64,000 nt of DNA from an uncultured Bacteroides sp. (GTDB taxonomy: Bacteria > Bacteroidota > Bacteroidia > Bacteroidales > Bacteroidaceae). The translations under genes were made by a program, and so were the position numbers. Shown in pieces: positions 53,613 through 61,673 of this stretch. Each line of letters begins with the position of its first letter. The first letter of the stretch is position 1. Under the pieces are notes generated by a model. That model saw only the letters and a list, made by a program, of their open reading frames with translations. It did not search any database and had not been told where the DNA came from. Where the stretch lies: NCBI RefSeq assembly GCF_902491285.1, contig NZ_CABUHK010000010.1:33976-97975 (forward strand), in the 5' to 3' direction.

Positions 53613-53620
53613 TATCTTTG
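53613..53620 (+). promoter_or_regulatory. -7 element upstream of the fifth acyltransferase
   Basis: TATCTTTG, 35 bp before the ATG at 53656. The nearest TTTG (53582-53585) is 27 bp upstream, longer than the usual 19-21, so the -33 is weak. A 7-bp dyad TTTTGCT/AGCAAAA precedes it. Confidence 0.55.
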
Positions 53621-53655
53621 CCATCTGAAAATATTAATTAAATAATAAGAAACAG

Positions 53656-54834
53656 ATGTCAAACATTTCTTCTTCAGCTTTTGCAGACACTAAAGCACAT
53701 TATGATCTTCTTGACGGACTTCGTGGCGTGGCAGCTCTCATGGTTATATGGTATCATATATTTGAGGGCTACGCTTTTGCAGAAGTCAGTAATTCCGCTG
53801 GTAGTGGTATGATTGAGACCTTCAATCATGGATACTTGGCCGTCGATTTTTTCTTTATTCTTTCGGGCTTCGTTATCGGTTATGCGTATGACGACCGTTG
53901 GGGTAAGAGTATGACAATGAAAAATTTCTTCAAACGCCGTTTGATACGTCTTCATCCTATGGTAATCATGGGAGCTGTTCTAGGTGCTGTCACATTTTAT
54001 CTTCAGGGGTGTGTGCAATGGGATGGAACACATGTTGCCATATCAATGGTTATGTTGTCTCTTCTCTGCACGATATTCTTTATTCCTGCAATGCCGGGTG
54101 TAGGTTATGAAGTTCGTGGCAATGGTGAGATGTTTCCTTTGAACGGACCTTGCTGGTCATTGTTCTTTGAATATATAGGCAATATTCTCTATGCCTTGTT
54201 TATCCGTCGTTTGTCGAATAAGGTGTTGACTGTGCTTGTAGTATTGTTGGGTATTGCGTTGGCATTATTCGCAGTTTTCGATGTCTCTGGATATGGAAAC
54301 ATTGGAGTGGGATGGACATTGGACGGCGTGAACTTTTTAGGCGGCTCATTGCGGATGCTTTTCCCTTTCTCTTTGGGTATGCTTTTGTCGCGTAACTTCA
54401 AGCCTGTTAAGCTGAAAGGTGCATTCTGGATATGCACAATTGTTTTAATAGTTTTGTTTTCAGTGCCTTACCTGGAAGGTGCAGAGCCGTTTTGTGTAAA
54501 CGGTGTTTATGAAGCATTTTGTGTTATCATAGTTTTTCCCATTCTTGTTTGGCTGGGAGCATCGGGAACCACTACGGATAAGAAGTCGACCGCGATATGC
54601 AAGTTCTTGGGAGATATATCTTATCCGATTTATGTGATACATTATCCGATTATGTACTTGTTCTATGCATGGCTGATTAAAAATAAGCTTTACACTTGGG
54701 GAGAAACTTGGGAAGTGGCTTTGTGCGTTTACGCATTGAGTATTGTGTTGGCTTATCTGTGCCTGAAGTTTTATGATGAACCTGTACGGAAATATCTGGC
54801 TAAACGTTTTCTGCATAAAAGCAGTAATTCATAG
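53656..54834 (+). CDS. Acyltransferase family 3 (OafA/YrhL-like), stand-alone
   Basis: A 392-aa membrane protein: YDLLDGLRGVAALMVIWYHI with the catalytic-type His, then GYLAVDFFFILSGFVIGYAY. The late helix ISYPIYVIHYPIMYLFYA and a C-terminal YDEPVRKYL follow. About ten TM segments; no SGNH domain. Unlike the four family members inside the capsule operon, its codon use is of the ordinary chromosomal kind and it has its own promoter element. It may acylate a cell-surface glycan independently of capsule phase. Confidence 0.92.
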   Translation: MSNISSSAFADTKAHYDLLDGLRGVAALMVIWYHIFEGYAFAEVSNSAGSGMIETFNHGYLAVDFFFILSGFVIGYAYDDRWGKSMTMKNFFKRRLIRLHPMVIMGAVLGAVTFYLQGCVQWDGTHVAISMVMLSLLCTIFFIPAMPGVGYEVRGNGEMFPLNGPCWSLFFEYIGNILYALFIRRLSNKVLTVLVVLLGIALALFAVFDVSGYGNIGVGWTLDGVNFLGGSLRMLFPFSLGMLLSRNFKPVKLKGAFWICTIVLIVLFSVPYLEGAEPFCVNGVYEAFCVIIVFPILVWLGASGTTTDKKSTAICKFLGDISYPIYVIHYPIMYLFYAWLIKNKLYTWGETWEVALCVYALSIVLAYLCLKFYDEPVRKYLAKRFLHKSSNS

Positions 54835-54981
54835 TCCGGCTTTTGATAAAGCGAAGAGTAGGATAGAGGGTTAAAGAATATAAAAAATGAGCAAACTGAT
54901 AGTATTCCTAAATCTTTCCGGAATCTGTATCGTTATTTGCAGTATAAATAAAGTATAGTATTAATGCTAAAAATAATGATT

Positions 54982-55428
54982 ATGAAGAAAATTCTATCTT
55001 TGCTTGTGTTGGCTATTGTAGCCGTGCAGTTCTCGTTCGCAACTGATGTGATAACAAAAGACATGAATCAATTGCCCCTTCCGGCTCGCAATTTTATCAA
55101 TCGTCATTTTACGAAGCCTGAGGTGGCTCAGATTAAGATTGATAAGGATCTGATGGAGTCTACCAAGTATGAAGTGCTGTTGACGAACGGTACGGAGATT
55201 GACTTTGATAGCAAGGGAAACTGGGAAGAGGTAAGCGCAAAGAAAGGACAATCTGTTCCTGCAAGTGTGATACCCGGATTTGCTGCCGATTATCTGAAAG
55301 CGCATAATTTTGTAAATGAGGGCGTGACGAAAGTAGAACGTGACCGTAAAGGGTATGAGGTGGAGCTGACTACCGGAGTTTCTTTCAAGTTCGATAAAAA
55401 AGGAAAGTTCCTGAAAGCGGACGACTGA
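54982..55428 (+). CDS. Secreted PepSY-like protein
   Basis: Start placed at ATG 54982 ([20 protein letters not shown], a signal peptide); an upstream ATG at 54964 adds only MLKIMI. The 148-aa protein has two PepSY-like (BLIP-like, PF11396-type) repeats: [20 protein letters not shown] with [19 protein letters not shown], then [15 protein letters not shown] with [19 protein letters not shown]. It is periplasmic and of unknown function. It lies 42 bp upstream of another PepSY-like gene, probably the same transcript. Confidence 0.9.
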   Translation: MKKILSLLVLAIVAVQFSFATDVITKDMNQLPLPARNFINRHFTKPEVAQIKIDKDLMESTKYEVLLTNGTEIDFDSKGNWEEVSAKKGQSVPASVIPGFAADYLKAHNFVNEGVTKVERDRKGYEVELTTGVSFKFDKKGKFLKADD

Positions 55429-55469
55429 TAGGGTAATAGTAAAGAATAAACCTAAACAAGAAGATAACT

Positions 55470-55973
55470 ATGTGGAGATTTAAGTTTGGCGCGTGGGCGG
55501 TAGTGCTGATGATGACCGTCCTTTTGTTCGGCGCATGTAGTGACGATGACGACGACCCTGCTTTGGTGCCGCCCAGTAACATTACCGAGGCTTTGAGGCA
55601 ATTGTATCCGGCTGCCCAAAATATAGAATGGGAAATGAAAGGTGATTATTATGTAGCCGACTGCTGGGTGACCGGTGATGAACTGGATGTCTGGTTTGAC
55701 GCCAATGCGAATTGGGTGATGACGGAAAATGAACTGGATAATATTGACCAGTTAGTGCCGGCTGTTTATACAGCTTTTCAGAATTCGGAATATGCTACGT
55801 GGGTAGTGACGGATGTCTATGTATTGACGTTTCCATTGAATTCAACGGAATCTGTTATTCAGGTGAAACAAGGCAGTCAGCGTTATTCGCTTTATTTTTC
55901 GCAGGAAGGCGGATTGCTGCATAAGAAAGATATCAGTAACGGAGATGATACGAATTGGCCGCCAACTGAATAG
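55470..55973 (+). CDS. PepSY-like lipoprotein, probably surface-exposed
   Basis: A 167-aa lipoprotein (VLMMTVLLFGACSDDDDDP). Acidic residues directly after the lipidated Cys match the known Bacteroidetes lipoprotein export signal for outer-leaflet display. The body holds two PepSY-like units (ITEALRQLYPAAQNIEWEMK, YYVADCWVTGDELDVWFDAN; VPAVYTAFQNSEYATWVV). Function unknown. It pairs with the secreted PepSY protein just upstream. Confidence 0.88.
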   Translation: MWRFKFGAWAVVLMMTVLLFGACSDDDDDPALVPPSNITEALRQLYPAAQNIEWEMKGDYYVADCWVTGDELDVWFDANANWVMTENELDNIDQLVPAVYTAFQNSEYATWVVTDVYVLTFPLNSTESVIQVKQGSQRYSLYFSQEGGLLHKKDISNGDDTNWPPTE

Positions 55974-55994
55974 TTTTAACTAATTGAAATAAGG

Positions 55995-56046
55995 GCGGGT
56001 GTCAAAAGGAAGTAAACACGACCTTTTGACACCTGCTTGTTTTTTA
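55995..56046. terminator. Terminator between convergent PepSY and sdaA genes
   Basis: A 15-bp stem with one mismatch (55995-56009 with 56022-56036; core GGTGTCAAAAGG) is followed by TTGTTTTTT on the plus strand. The minus-strand flank (CCTTATTTCAATT) is also T-rich, so it may serve both directions. Confidence 0.85.
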
Positions 56047-56049
56047 TAA

Positions 56050-57258
56050 TTACATCTGTTGGTAATCTTTGGCCAGTCCGCCTTCGCTCGTTTCTTTGTA
56101 GAGTGAAGGCAGGTCGTGTCCGGTCTGTTTCATTACTTGCACTACTTTGTCGAAAGAAACACGGTGCATGCCATCTGTAAAGGCCGAGTAAAGATTGGCG
56201 TCCAGTGCGCGGGCAGCGGCGTAGGCGTTGCGTTCGATACAGGGGATTTGTACCAATCCGCATACGGGGTCGCAGGTCATTCCCAAGTGATGTTCAAGGC
56301 CCATCTCGGCAGCATACTCGATTTGTGCCGGACTACCGCCGAATAGCTGGTTGGCGGCAGCCGAAGCCATGGCGCAGGCAACGCCTACTTCTCCCTGACA
56401 GCCTACTTCCGCGCCGGAGATAGAGGCATTGAACTTGACAATGTTTCCGATTAAGCCGGCAGTAGCCAATGCACGTAAAATACGCATATCGCTGAAGTCA
56501 CGGCTTTTCTGTAAATGATAAAGCACAGCGGGCATCACACCGCACGAACCACAGGTAGGAGCAGTCACAATTTTTCCGCCGGAAGCGTTCTCCTCACTTA
56601 CAGCCAAGGCATAAGAAAAGACAAGTCCCCTGGATTGGAGAGATTGCTTATAGCCGGTGGCACGTATATAATAGGTTGAGGCTTTCCGTCTGAGATTGAG
56701 CGGTCCGGGCAGTACGCCTTCTGCTTCCAGTCCGCGATGGATGGCATCTTTCATTGTGTCCCATACTTCCGCCAGATAATCCCATATGTCTTCATTCTCG
56801 CATTCCTTCACATATTCCCAATAGCTTTTTCCGGTACGCTCGCACCATTGCAAAATTTCGGTCATATTGTTCATGCCGTATACTTCCGGACTTTCGATAG
56901 TCGGGTTGTCGTTGTTTTCTGCTAACGCACCGCCTCCTATACTATAAACAGTCCAGTTCTCAATTACCTTATTATTGGCGTCAAAAGCAGCAAATGTCAT
57001 TCCGTTCGGGTGGAAAGGCAGGAATACTTTGGGCTGCCATACGATTTCTACCGGAGCGGTAGGCTGCAGGGTGTCAATGATAGCTACATCTGTCATATGC
57101 CCTTTTCCCGTAGCGGCTAAACTACCATAAAGGGTGACTTTGAAAGAAGCGGCATCCGGGTGACGCTCCAGAAACATTTCAGCAGCTTTACGTGGTCCCA
57201 TTGTGTGGCTACTGGAAGGGCCTGTGCCTATCCTGTATAGCTCTTTGATTGATTTCAT
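56050..57258 (-). CDS. sdaA: L-serine ammonia-lyase (iron-sulfur type, single chain)
   Basis: Deaminates L-serine to pyruvate and ammonia. In the 402-aa fused form the SDH beta-like domain is first (LYRIGTGPSSSHTMGPRKAA) and the alpha domain second. The [4Fe-4S]-type cysteines are visible in APTCGSCGVMPAVL, SGAEVGCQGEVGVAC and TCDPVCGLVQIPCIERN. It is somewhat shorter than E. coli SdaA (about 454 aa) and the catalytic motifs are complete. It lies 19 bp downstream of corA on the same strand. Confidence 0.96.
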   Translation of the reverse strand: MKSIKELYRIGTGPSSSHTMGPRKAAEMFLERHPDAASFKVTLYGSLAATGKGHMTDVAIIDTLQPTAPVEIVWQPKVFLPFHPNGMTFAAFDANNKVIENWTVYSIGGGALAENNDNPTIESPEVYGMNNMTEILQWCERTGKSYWEYVKECENEDIWDYLAEVWDTMKDAIHRGLEAEGVLPGPLNLRRKASTYYIRATGYKQSLQSRGLVFSYALAVSEENASGGKIVTAPTCGSCGVMPAVLYHLQKSRDFSDMRILRALATAGLIGNIVKFNASISGAEVGCQGEVGVACAMASAAANQLFGGSPAQIEYAAEMGLEHHLGMTCDPVCGLVQIPCIERNAYAAARALDANLYSAFTDGMHRVSFDKVVQVMKQTGHDLPSLYKETSEGGLAKDYQQM

Positions 57259-57277
57259 GACTGAAGGTGTGTTTTTA

Positions 57278-58330
57278 TTAATACCAATTTTTCTTTTTGA
57301 AGAACAAATATACGATAATACCGATAATCCCCATCACAAACCAGGCAAATAAATAACCATAACGCCAATCTAATTCGGGCATCCATTTATAGTTCATTCC
57401 CCATACCCCGGCTAGAAAGGTCAGAGGAATGAAAATTGTGGAAACGATGGTCAGCCGTTTCATGATGTTGTTCATTCGTAAATCGTTGTTGGAGATATAA
57501 AGGTCTACCAATGAAGAAAGCGTTTCCCGGCAGATTTCGATGGTTTGCAGGACGAATTGTAAGTGGTCGTTCACATCATTGAAAAAGGCACGGTTCACTT
57601 TATGGATAAGCAGGTTTTCAGCACGTAGCAGTTTCACGTACTGTTCTTTTAGCGGAAGAATAGATTTCTTCATCAGCATATACTGGCGTCGGAGTGCCTG
57701 AATCTGGACACCGATGTCGTATCCTTCTGTGATGGTGAGCAGTTTTTCTTCCAGGTCTTCGAGGGCATCATCGATAGAAGAGATGGTCGAGATGTAGTTT
57801 GCCATAACGCTGTTCAATAATACGCTGAGTAGATAATCCGTCTGGCGGCTGCGTATTTTCAATACATCGTTGCGCAAGGCTGCGTTGACATCGTCGAAGA
57901 AATCGGTCTCTTTCTCAAGGAAAGTCAGTACATAATTACTGCCGAGGATAATGCATACTTGTTGCTGGAGCAGTTCGTCCAATTCGTCCTCTTCCTTATG
58001 TACATTCGGGTAGAATAATTTTAGAATCAGGACAATATACTTGTCATGTTCTTCTATTTTGGTGGGGTGGTTGGCATTCAGAATATCCTGCAATACGAGG
58101 AAGTCTATTTCAAAATGACTGCAGATCTCCCGGATGGCTTCCGTGTCTTTCAGCCCGTGCACTTGCAACCAGTTGATTCGTGCGTTATCCAGTGTGTCTT
58201 TGACGGATTGGAAGCTATCGCCGGAATTTTCCTGCATCTCCGTTGCATTGTACGTACAAAGATGGATGTGGGTAGGGGTCAGACTGTCTCCCGTGTAAAT
58301 GAGCTTTTCGCTTAACAGATTATTTTTCAT
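57278..58330 (-). CDS. corA: CorA-family magnesium/cobalt transporter
   Basis: Homopentameric inner-membrane divalent cation channel, 350 aa. It has a long N-terminal cytoplasmic domain with helical funnel, then two C-terminal TM helices (ILTIVSTIFIPLTFLAGVWG type and YLFAWFVMGIIGIIVYLFF). The selectivity motif is GMN in LAGVWGMNYKWMPEL. The basic tail KKKNWY ends the protein. It is preceded by its own -7 element inside a dyad (58345-58381). Confidence 0.96.
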   Translation of the reverse strand: MKNNLLSEKLIYTGDSLTPTHIHLCTYNATEMQENSGDSFQSVKDTLDNARINWLQVHGLKDTEAIREICSHFEIDFLVLQDILNANHPTKIEEHDKYIVLILKLFYPNVHKEEDELDELLQQQVCIILGSNYVLTFLEKETDFFDDVNAALRNDVLKIRSRQTDYLLSVLLNSVMANYISTISSIDDALEDLEEKLLTITEGYDIGVQIQALRRQYMLMKKSILPLKEQYVKLLRAENLLIHKVNRAFFNDVNDHLQFVLQTIEICRETLSSLVDLYISNNDLRMNNIMKRLTIVSTIFIPLTFLAGVWGMNYKWMPELDWRYGYLFAWFVMGIIGIIVYLFFKKKNWY

Positions 58331-58344
58331 GCTTTATTCTCGTT

Positions 58345-58381
58345 TTAGAAAACCACCACAGCAAAGGTAGTGGTTTTCTAA
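58345..58381 (-). promoter_or_regulatory. corA promoter inside a perfect 12-bp dyad
   Basis: The minus strand reads TACCTTTG at 58369-58362 (TAnnTTTG), about 32 bp before the corA ATG. It lies between the arms of a perfect inverted repeat (TTAGAAAACCAC at 58345-58356 and its complement at 58370-58381). The dyad could be an operator covering the promoter, or the terminator of mutS2. The -33 position reads CTTG. Confidence 0.6.
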
Positions 58382-58416
58382 ATGAGAACAAGTTCTTCGG
58401 ACGTTTTGTTTACAGG

Positions 58417-60918
58417 TTAGTCAAAATCGACTACCGTGATGCCGGCACCGCCGAACTGTACATGCTCGTCGGCATAATGTCTGACTCCCGGCACGGTGGA
58501 CAGATATTGGCGGATAAGTGTACGAAGTATTCCGGTTCCTGTGCCGTGAAGGATACGTACACGATCCATGCCGACCAATATAGCGTCGTCGACGAAATAA
58601 GTGACTGCTTGCAGTGCTTCGTCACCTCGCATTCCACGGACGTCAATATCCTGTTTGAAATTCAGTTTCTTTTCATACATCTGGTCGTGCGTCTGGCTGC
58701 TGACAAAGGTGCTTTTAGCGATTCCTTCTGTTTTTTGAGTGGCATTGCTGCGTTCGAGCCGCTCTAGTTTTACGGTTGTCTTGATGCTTCCGAAAGCGAC
58801 AGTCGCGTTTTTGCCGTTGATTTCCATCACCTGCCCGATACTGGTCTGCCCCTTGATTTTTACATTGTCGCCAACTGTGATAGGAGTGACCTTCGGAGTG
58901 CTTGTGGGAGAAACAGTAGCGGTTTTCGGTTCGTTTTTCTTATTCTTCTTCCGTTCCTGCTTTTCTTTCAGTTTTTCCATTTTTCGTGCCATCTTCTCTT
59001 CCTGCTCTTTGGAAGCCAGTGCGTCCAGAGAAGTGCGGAAGTCAGTCAGTTCCTGACGCGCCAGGCGTGTCTTCTCCTTTTCGGCCTGTGCTTCCTTGAT
59101 GGTACGGATTGTGTTTTCAATGCGGGCATTCGATTCCTGTAACATTCGCTCTGCTTCTTCTTTCGCCTGCTTGATAATCTCTTTCCGTGATTTCTGCAAT
59201 TCTTCCATTTCCGCCTGGTAGCGTGCGATAGTCTCTTCCATATGCTTCTCCCGCTGGCGGATCGTTTGGCGTTTGCCTTCCCAGTAACGCTTGTCGCGGA
59301 CAATATCCTGAAGATATTTGTCGGCATTGATATACTCGCTGCCTACAATCTCCGAAGCATCGGCAATGACATCTTCCGGCAATCCGATTTTCCGGGCAAT
59401 CTCTACAGCGAATGAACTTCCCGGATTTCCTATTTGCAGTTGGAAAAGTGCCTGCATCAGATGGCGGTCGTAAAGCATGGCTCCATTCACCACTCCTTCA
59501 TGGTCTTCGGCAAAATGCTTCAGATTTTGGTAGTGGGTGGTGATTACTCCGAAGGTCCGCTTTTGATTGAAGCGTTTCAATACGGCTTCGGCAATGGCAC
59601 CGCCAATCTGTGGTTCCGTACCGCCACCAAACTCGTCAATCAGGATGAGGCTGCGTTCATTACAGTTCTTCATCATAATCTTCATATTGGTCAGATGGGA
59701 AGAGTAGGTACTCAGGTCATCTTCGATAGACTGTTCGTCACCGATATCAATAAATATACTACTGAATATGCCTGCATGGCTACGTTCGTGCAAAGGAATC
59801 AACATACCGCATTGCAACATATATTGCAGTAACCCGACTGTTTTCAGGCAGACTGATTTACCACCGGCATTCGGGCCGGAGATAATAAGGATACGTTGTT
59901 TCTGGTTAAGTTCCATATCCAGCGGTACGACTTTCTTTCCGTGCTTGGCTAATGAAAGTTGCAACAAGGGATGTACTGCCATTGTCCAGTCCAATAGTTG
60001 TTCATTTTCTATGGCAGGCTTTAAACTGTTTGTCTGTATCGCAAAATAACTTTTCGCACGGATAAAGTCCACCTCTGCCAAGAACTCATACGATTGAAGA
60101 ATCTCAGGGATAGACGGGCGAAGTATATTTGAAAATTCGGTGAGGATGCGGATAATTTCACGTCGTTCGTCTCCTTCGAGTTCACGGATGCGGTTATTGG
60201 CTTCTACCACTTCGGCAGGCTCTATAAATACAGTCTTTCCGCTGGCGGATTCATCGTGTACGATTCCTTTGATTTTTCGTTTCAGTCCCGGTGCGACGGG
60301 GATTACCAAACGACCGTCACGCATAGTGGGAGCTACGTCTTTATCCACATATCCTTCGGACTGCGCATTGCGCAGGATACTGTTCAAAGAGCGTGAAATA
60401 CTTCCCATCGTACTGGCAAGCTCACGGCGTATACGAGCTAATTCGGTGGAAGCATTGTCCTTGATTTTTCCATATTTATTAAGGATACTGTCTATTTTCC
60501 CAATCAATTGCGGGAATACGGCAATATCTCCCGCCAGTCTTTTCAGGCTGGGGTAGGGGGCATCGTTTTCCTCTTCATCCTCATTCCGGTGCAGGAAGCG
60601 AACGATGTCGCGGATGGTTTCTAATGACCGGCGCAGGTCAAACAGTTCTTGTTCGTCCAGATACATGCCTTCTATCCGCACCCGTTTCAGTGAAGGGCGG
60701 ACATCAAAAAAGAATTGGTCGGGAAATCCGTCCTCTTCCTGAATGATGCGAACAAACTCAGTTACTTGGTTTAATTTCTCTTCCACTTCTTCATATTGTT
60801 CGGAAAAGGTCATATCCATGACCCGTTCCTCACCTAAAGTGCTGAGACATTTATCTTTTAGTAACTGTCTTATCTGATCGAATCCTATCTTTTGCTCAAA
60901 ATTTTGAGGGTATATCAT
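58417..60918 (-). CDS. mutS2: Endonuclease MutS2
   Basis: MutS-family ATPase with a Smr nuclease domain, linked to suppression of recombination and, in other bacteria, ribosome rescue. Start placed at ATG 60918 (MIYPQNFEQKIGFDQIRQLL) because a -7 promoter element covers the upstream in-frame ATG at 60945; this gives 833 aa. Core and clamp domains are followed by Walker A SGPNAGGKSVCLK, signature STYSSHLTNM, and Walker B LILIDEFGGGTEP. A long charged coiled coil spans about 510-660. The KOW-like region and C-terminal Smr domain contain DVRGMRGDEAL and LHGTGTGILR. All elements are complete. Confidence 0.96.
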   Translation of the reverse strand: MIYPQNFEQKIGFDQIRQLLKDKCLSTLGEERVMDMTFSEQYEEVEEKLNQVTEFVRIIQEEDGFPDQFFFDVRPSLKRVRIEGMYLDEQELFDLRRSLETIRDIVRFLHRNEDEEENDAPYPSLKRLAGDIAVFPQLIGKIDSILNKYGKIKDNASTELARIRRELASTMGSISRSLNSILRNAQSEGYVDKDVAPTMRDGRLVIPVAPGLKRKIKGIVHDESASGKTVFIEPAEVVEANNRIRELEGDERREIIRILTEFSNILRPSIPEILQSYEFLAEVDFIRAKSYFAIQTNSLKPAIENEQLLDWTMAVHPLLQLSLAKHGKKVVPLDMELNQKQRILIISGPNAGGKSVCLKTVGLLQYMLQCGMLIPLHERSHAGIFSSIFIDIGDEQSIEDDLSTYSSHLTNMKIMMKNCNERSLILIDEFGGGTEPQIGGAIAEAVLKRFNQKRTFGVITTHYQNLKHFAEDHEGVVNGAMLYDRHLMQALFQLQIGNPGSSFAVEIARKIGLPEDVIADASEIVGSEYINADKYLQDIVRDKRYWEGKRQTIRQREKHMEETIARYQAEMEELQKSRKEIIKQAKEEAERMLQESNARIENTIRTIKEAQAEKEKTRLARQELTDFRTSLDALASKEQEEKMARKMEKLKEKQERKKNKKNEPKTATVSPTSTPKVTPITVGDNVKIKGQTSIGQVMEINGKNATVAFGSIKTTVKLERLERSNATQKTEGIAKSTFVSSQTHDQMYEKKLNFKQDIDVRGMRGDEALQAVTYFVDDAILVGMDRVRILHGTGTGILRTLIRQYLSTVPGVRHYADEHVQFGGAGITVVDFD

Positions 60919-60942
60919 ATCTTTGTTCTTACTAATGGACTG

Positions 60943-60950
60943 CAAAAATA
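60943..60950 (-). promoter_or_regulatory. -7 element of mutS2
   Basis: The minus strand reads TATTTTTG (TAnnTTTG), about 25 bp before ATG 60918. This supports 60918 as the start codon. No clear -33 box. Confidence 0.5.
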
Positions 60951-60980
60951 CGATTTATTCGTGAAAAAAATATCAGAATG

Positions 60981-61011
60981 TTTGCAGATTTAAAAATGAT
61001 TCGTACCTTTG
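60981..61011 (+). promoter_or_regulatory. Promoter of tRNA-Ser
   Basis: TTTG (60981-60984), a 19-bp spacer and TACCTTTG (61004-61011) match the full Bacteroides consensus. The start site would be about 30 bp before the tRNA. Confidence 0.85.
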
Positions 61012-61051
61012 CACCGCTTTCAACGGAAAGCACTTCTGATAAAGAAGTTTT

Positions 61052-61136
61052 GGAGAGGTGGCAGAGTGGTCGATTGCGGCGGTCTTGAAAACCGTTGTAC
61101 TGCGAGGTACCCGGGGTTCGAATCCCTGTCTCTCCG
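61052..61136 (+). tRNA. tRNA-Ser (anticodon UGA)
   Basis: An 85-nt class II tRNA. Acceptor stem GGAGAGG pairs with TCTCTCC (one G-U) and the discriminator is G. The anticodon loop is CTTGAAA (TGA at its centre). A long variable arm is present (TGTACTGCGAGGTAC region), and the T-arm reads CGGGG-TTCGAAT-CCCTG. CCA is not encoded. Confidence 0.97.
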
Positions 61137-61173
61137 CTGAATACTAAAGACAAATAGTGGAAAAGCTAAGACA

Positions 61174-61210
61174 AGTCCCGTAAAATCAAGGTTTTACGGG
61201 ACTTTTTATT
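61174..61210 (+). terminator. Rho-independent terminator after tRNA-Ser
   Basis: A perfect 12-bp stem AGTCCCGTAAAA (61174-61185 with 61192-61203), a 6-nt loop, then TTTTTATTT. Confidence 0.92.
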
Positions 61211-61619
61211 TCTCTTCTCGGACATCCGAAAGACACAAAAAAAGCTCCGTTTGGACAGAGTACTGTTACTAAATCGTTACTGAAAAAGGACGATTGATTT
61301 TAGTAACGATTTTTAGGATAAGTCGCAGATTTGTCGTTTGTTGTCTTCAAAGCGTCTGCTCATAACTCAATTATTAATCATTTCTTTGCCGCTAAAAGTT
61401 TTTACCCTCGGCAAAGAGGTAAAAAAAAGGAGGTATTTTTCTTCATTGCATTTCTTTTTAATTACTCTCACAGTTTGTGATACTGCAAAGGTAAGGCGCT
61501 GAAATCCATTAAAAAAGAACGATATAACACATATAGTTTGCAATTGTTCCCGATATGGAAAAAATTTGCTTTTTGGACAAATCAGTGTGGAGTATCCGTG
61601 CAAAAAAAGAATATTTCTA
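61211..61619. other. Gene-free stretch with an 11-bp inverted repeat
   Basis: About 400 bp with no credible gene. It contains the perfect inverted repeat AAATCGTTACT (61271-61281 with 61302-61312, 20-bp loop) within a wider GTTACT-rich patch 60-190 bp downstream of the tRNA terminator. A tRNA-Ser neighbour makes an old integration-site scar conceivable, but no repeat of the tRNA 3' end is present. A 78-codon minus-strand frame looks non-coding. Confidence 0.4.
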
Positions 61620-61650
61620 TTTGCATTTTATGGATTAATCCCTATCTTTG
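61620..61650 (+). promoter_or_regulatory. Promoter of the TPR/AraC regulator gene
   Basis: TTTG (61620-61623), a 19-bp spacer and TATCTTTG (61643-61650): a full consensus match 24 bp before the ATG at 61674. Confidence 0.85.
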
Positions 61651-61673
61651 AATAGTAATTTATTGGTTTTAGA

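Noticed and set aside
61367..61603. A 78-codon minus-strand open frame between tRNA-Ser and the AraC-type gene
   Set aside because: AT-rich, with no start context or domain features.
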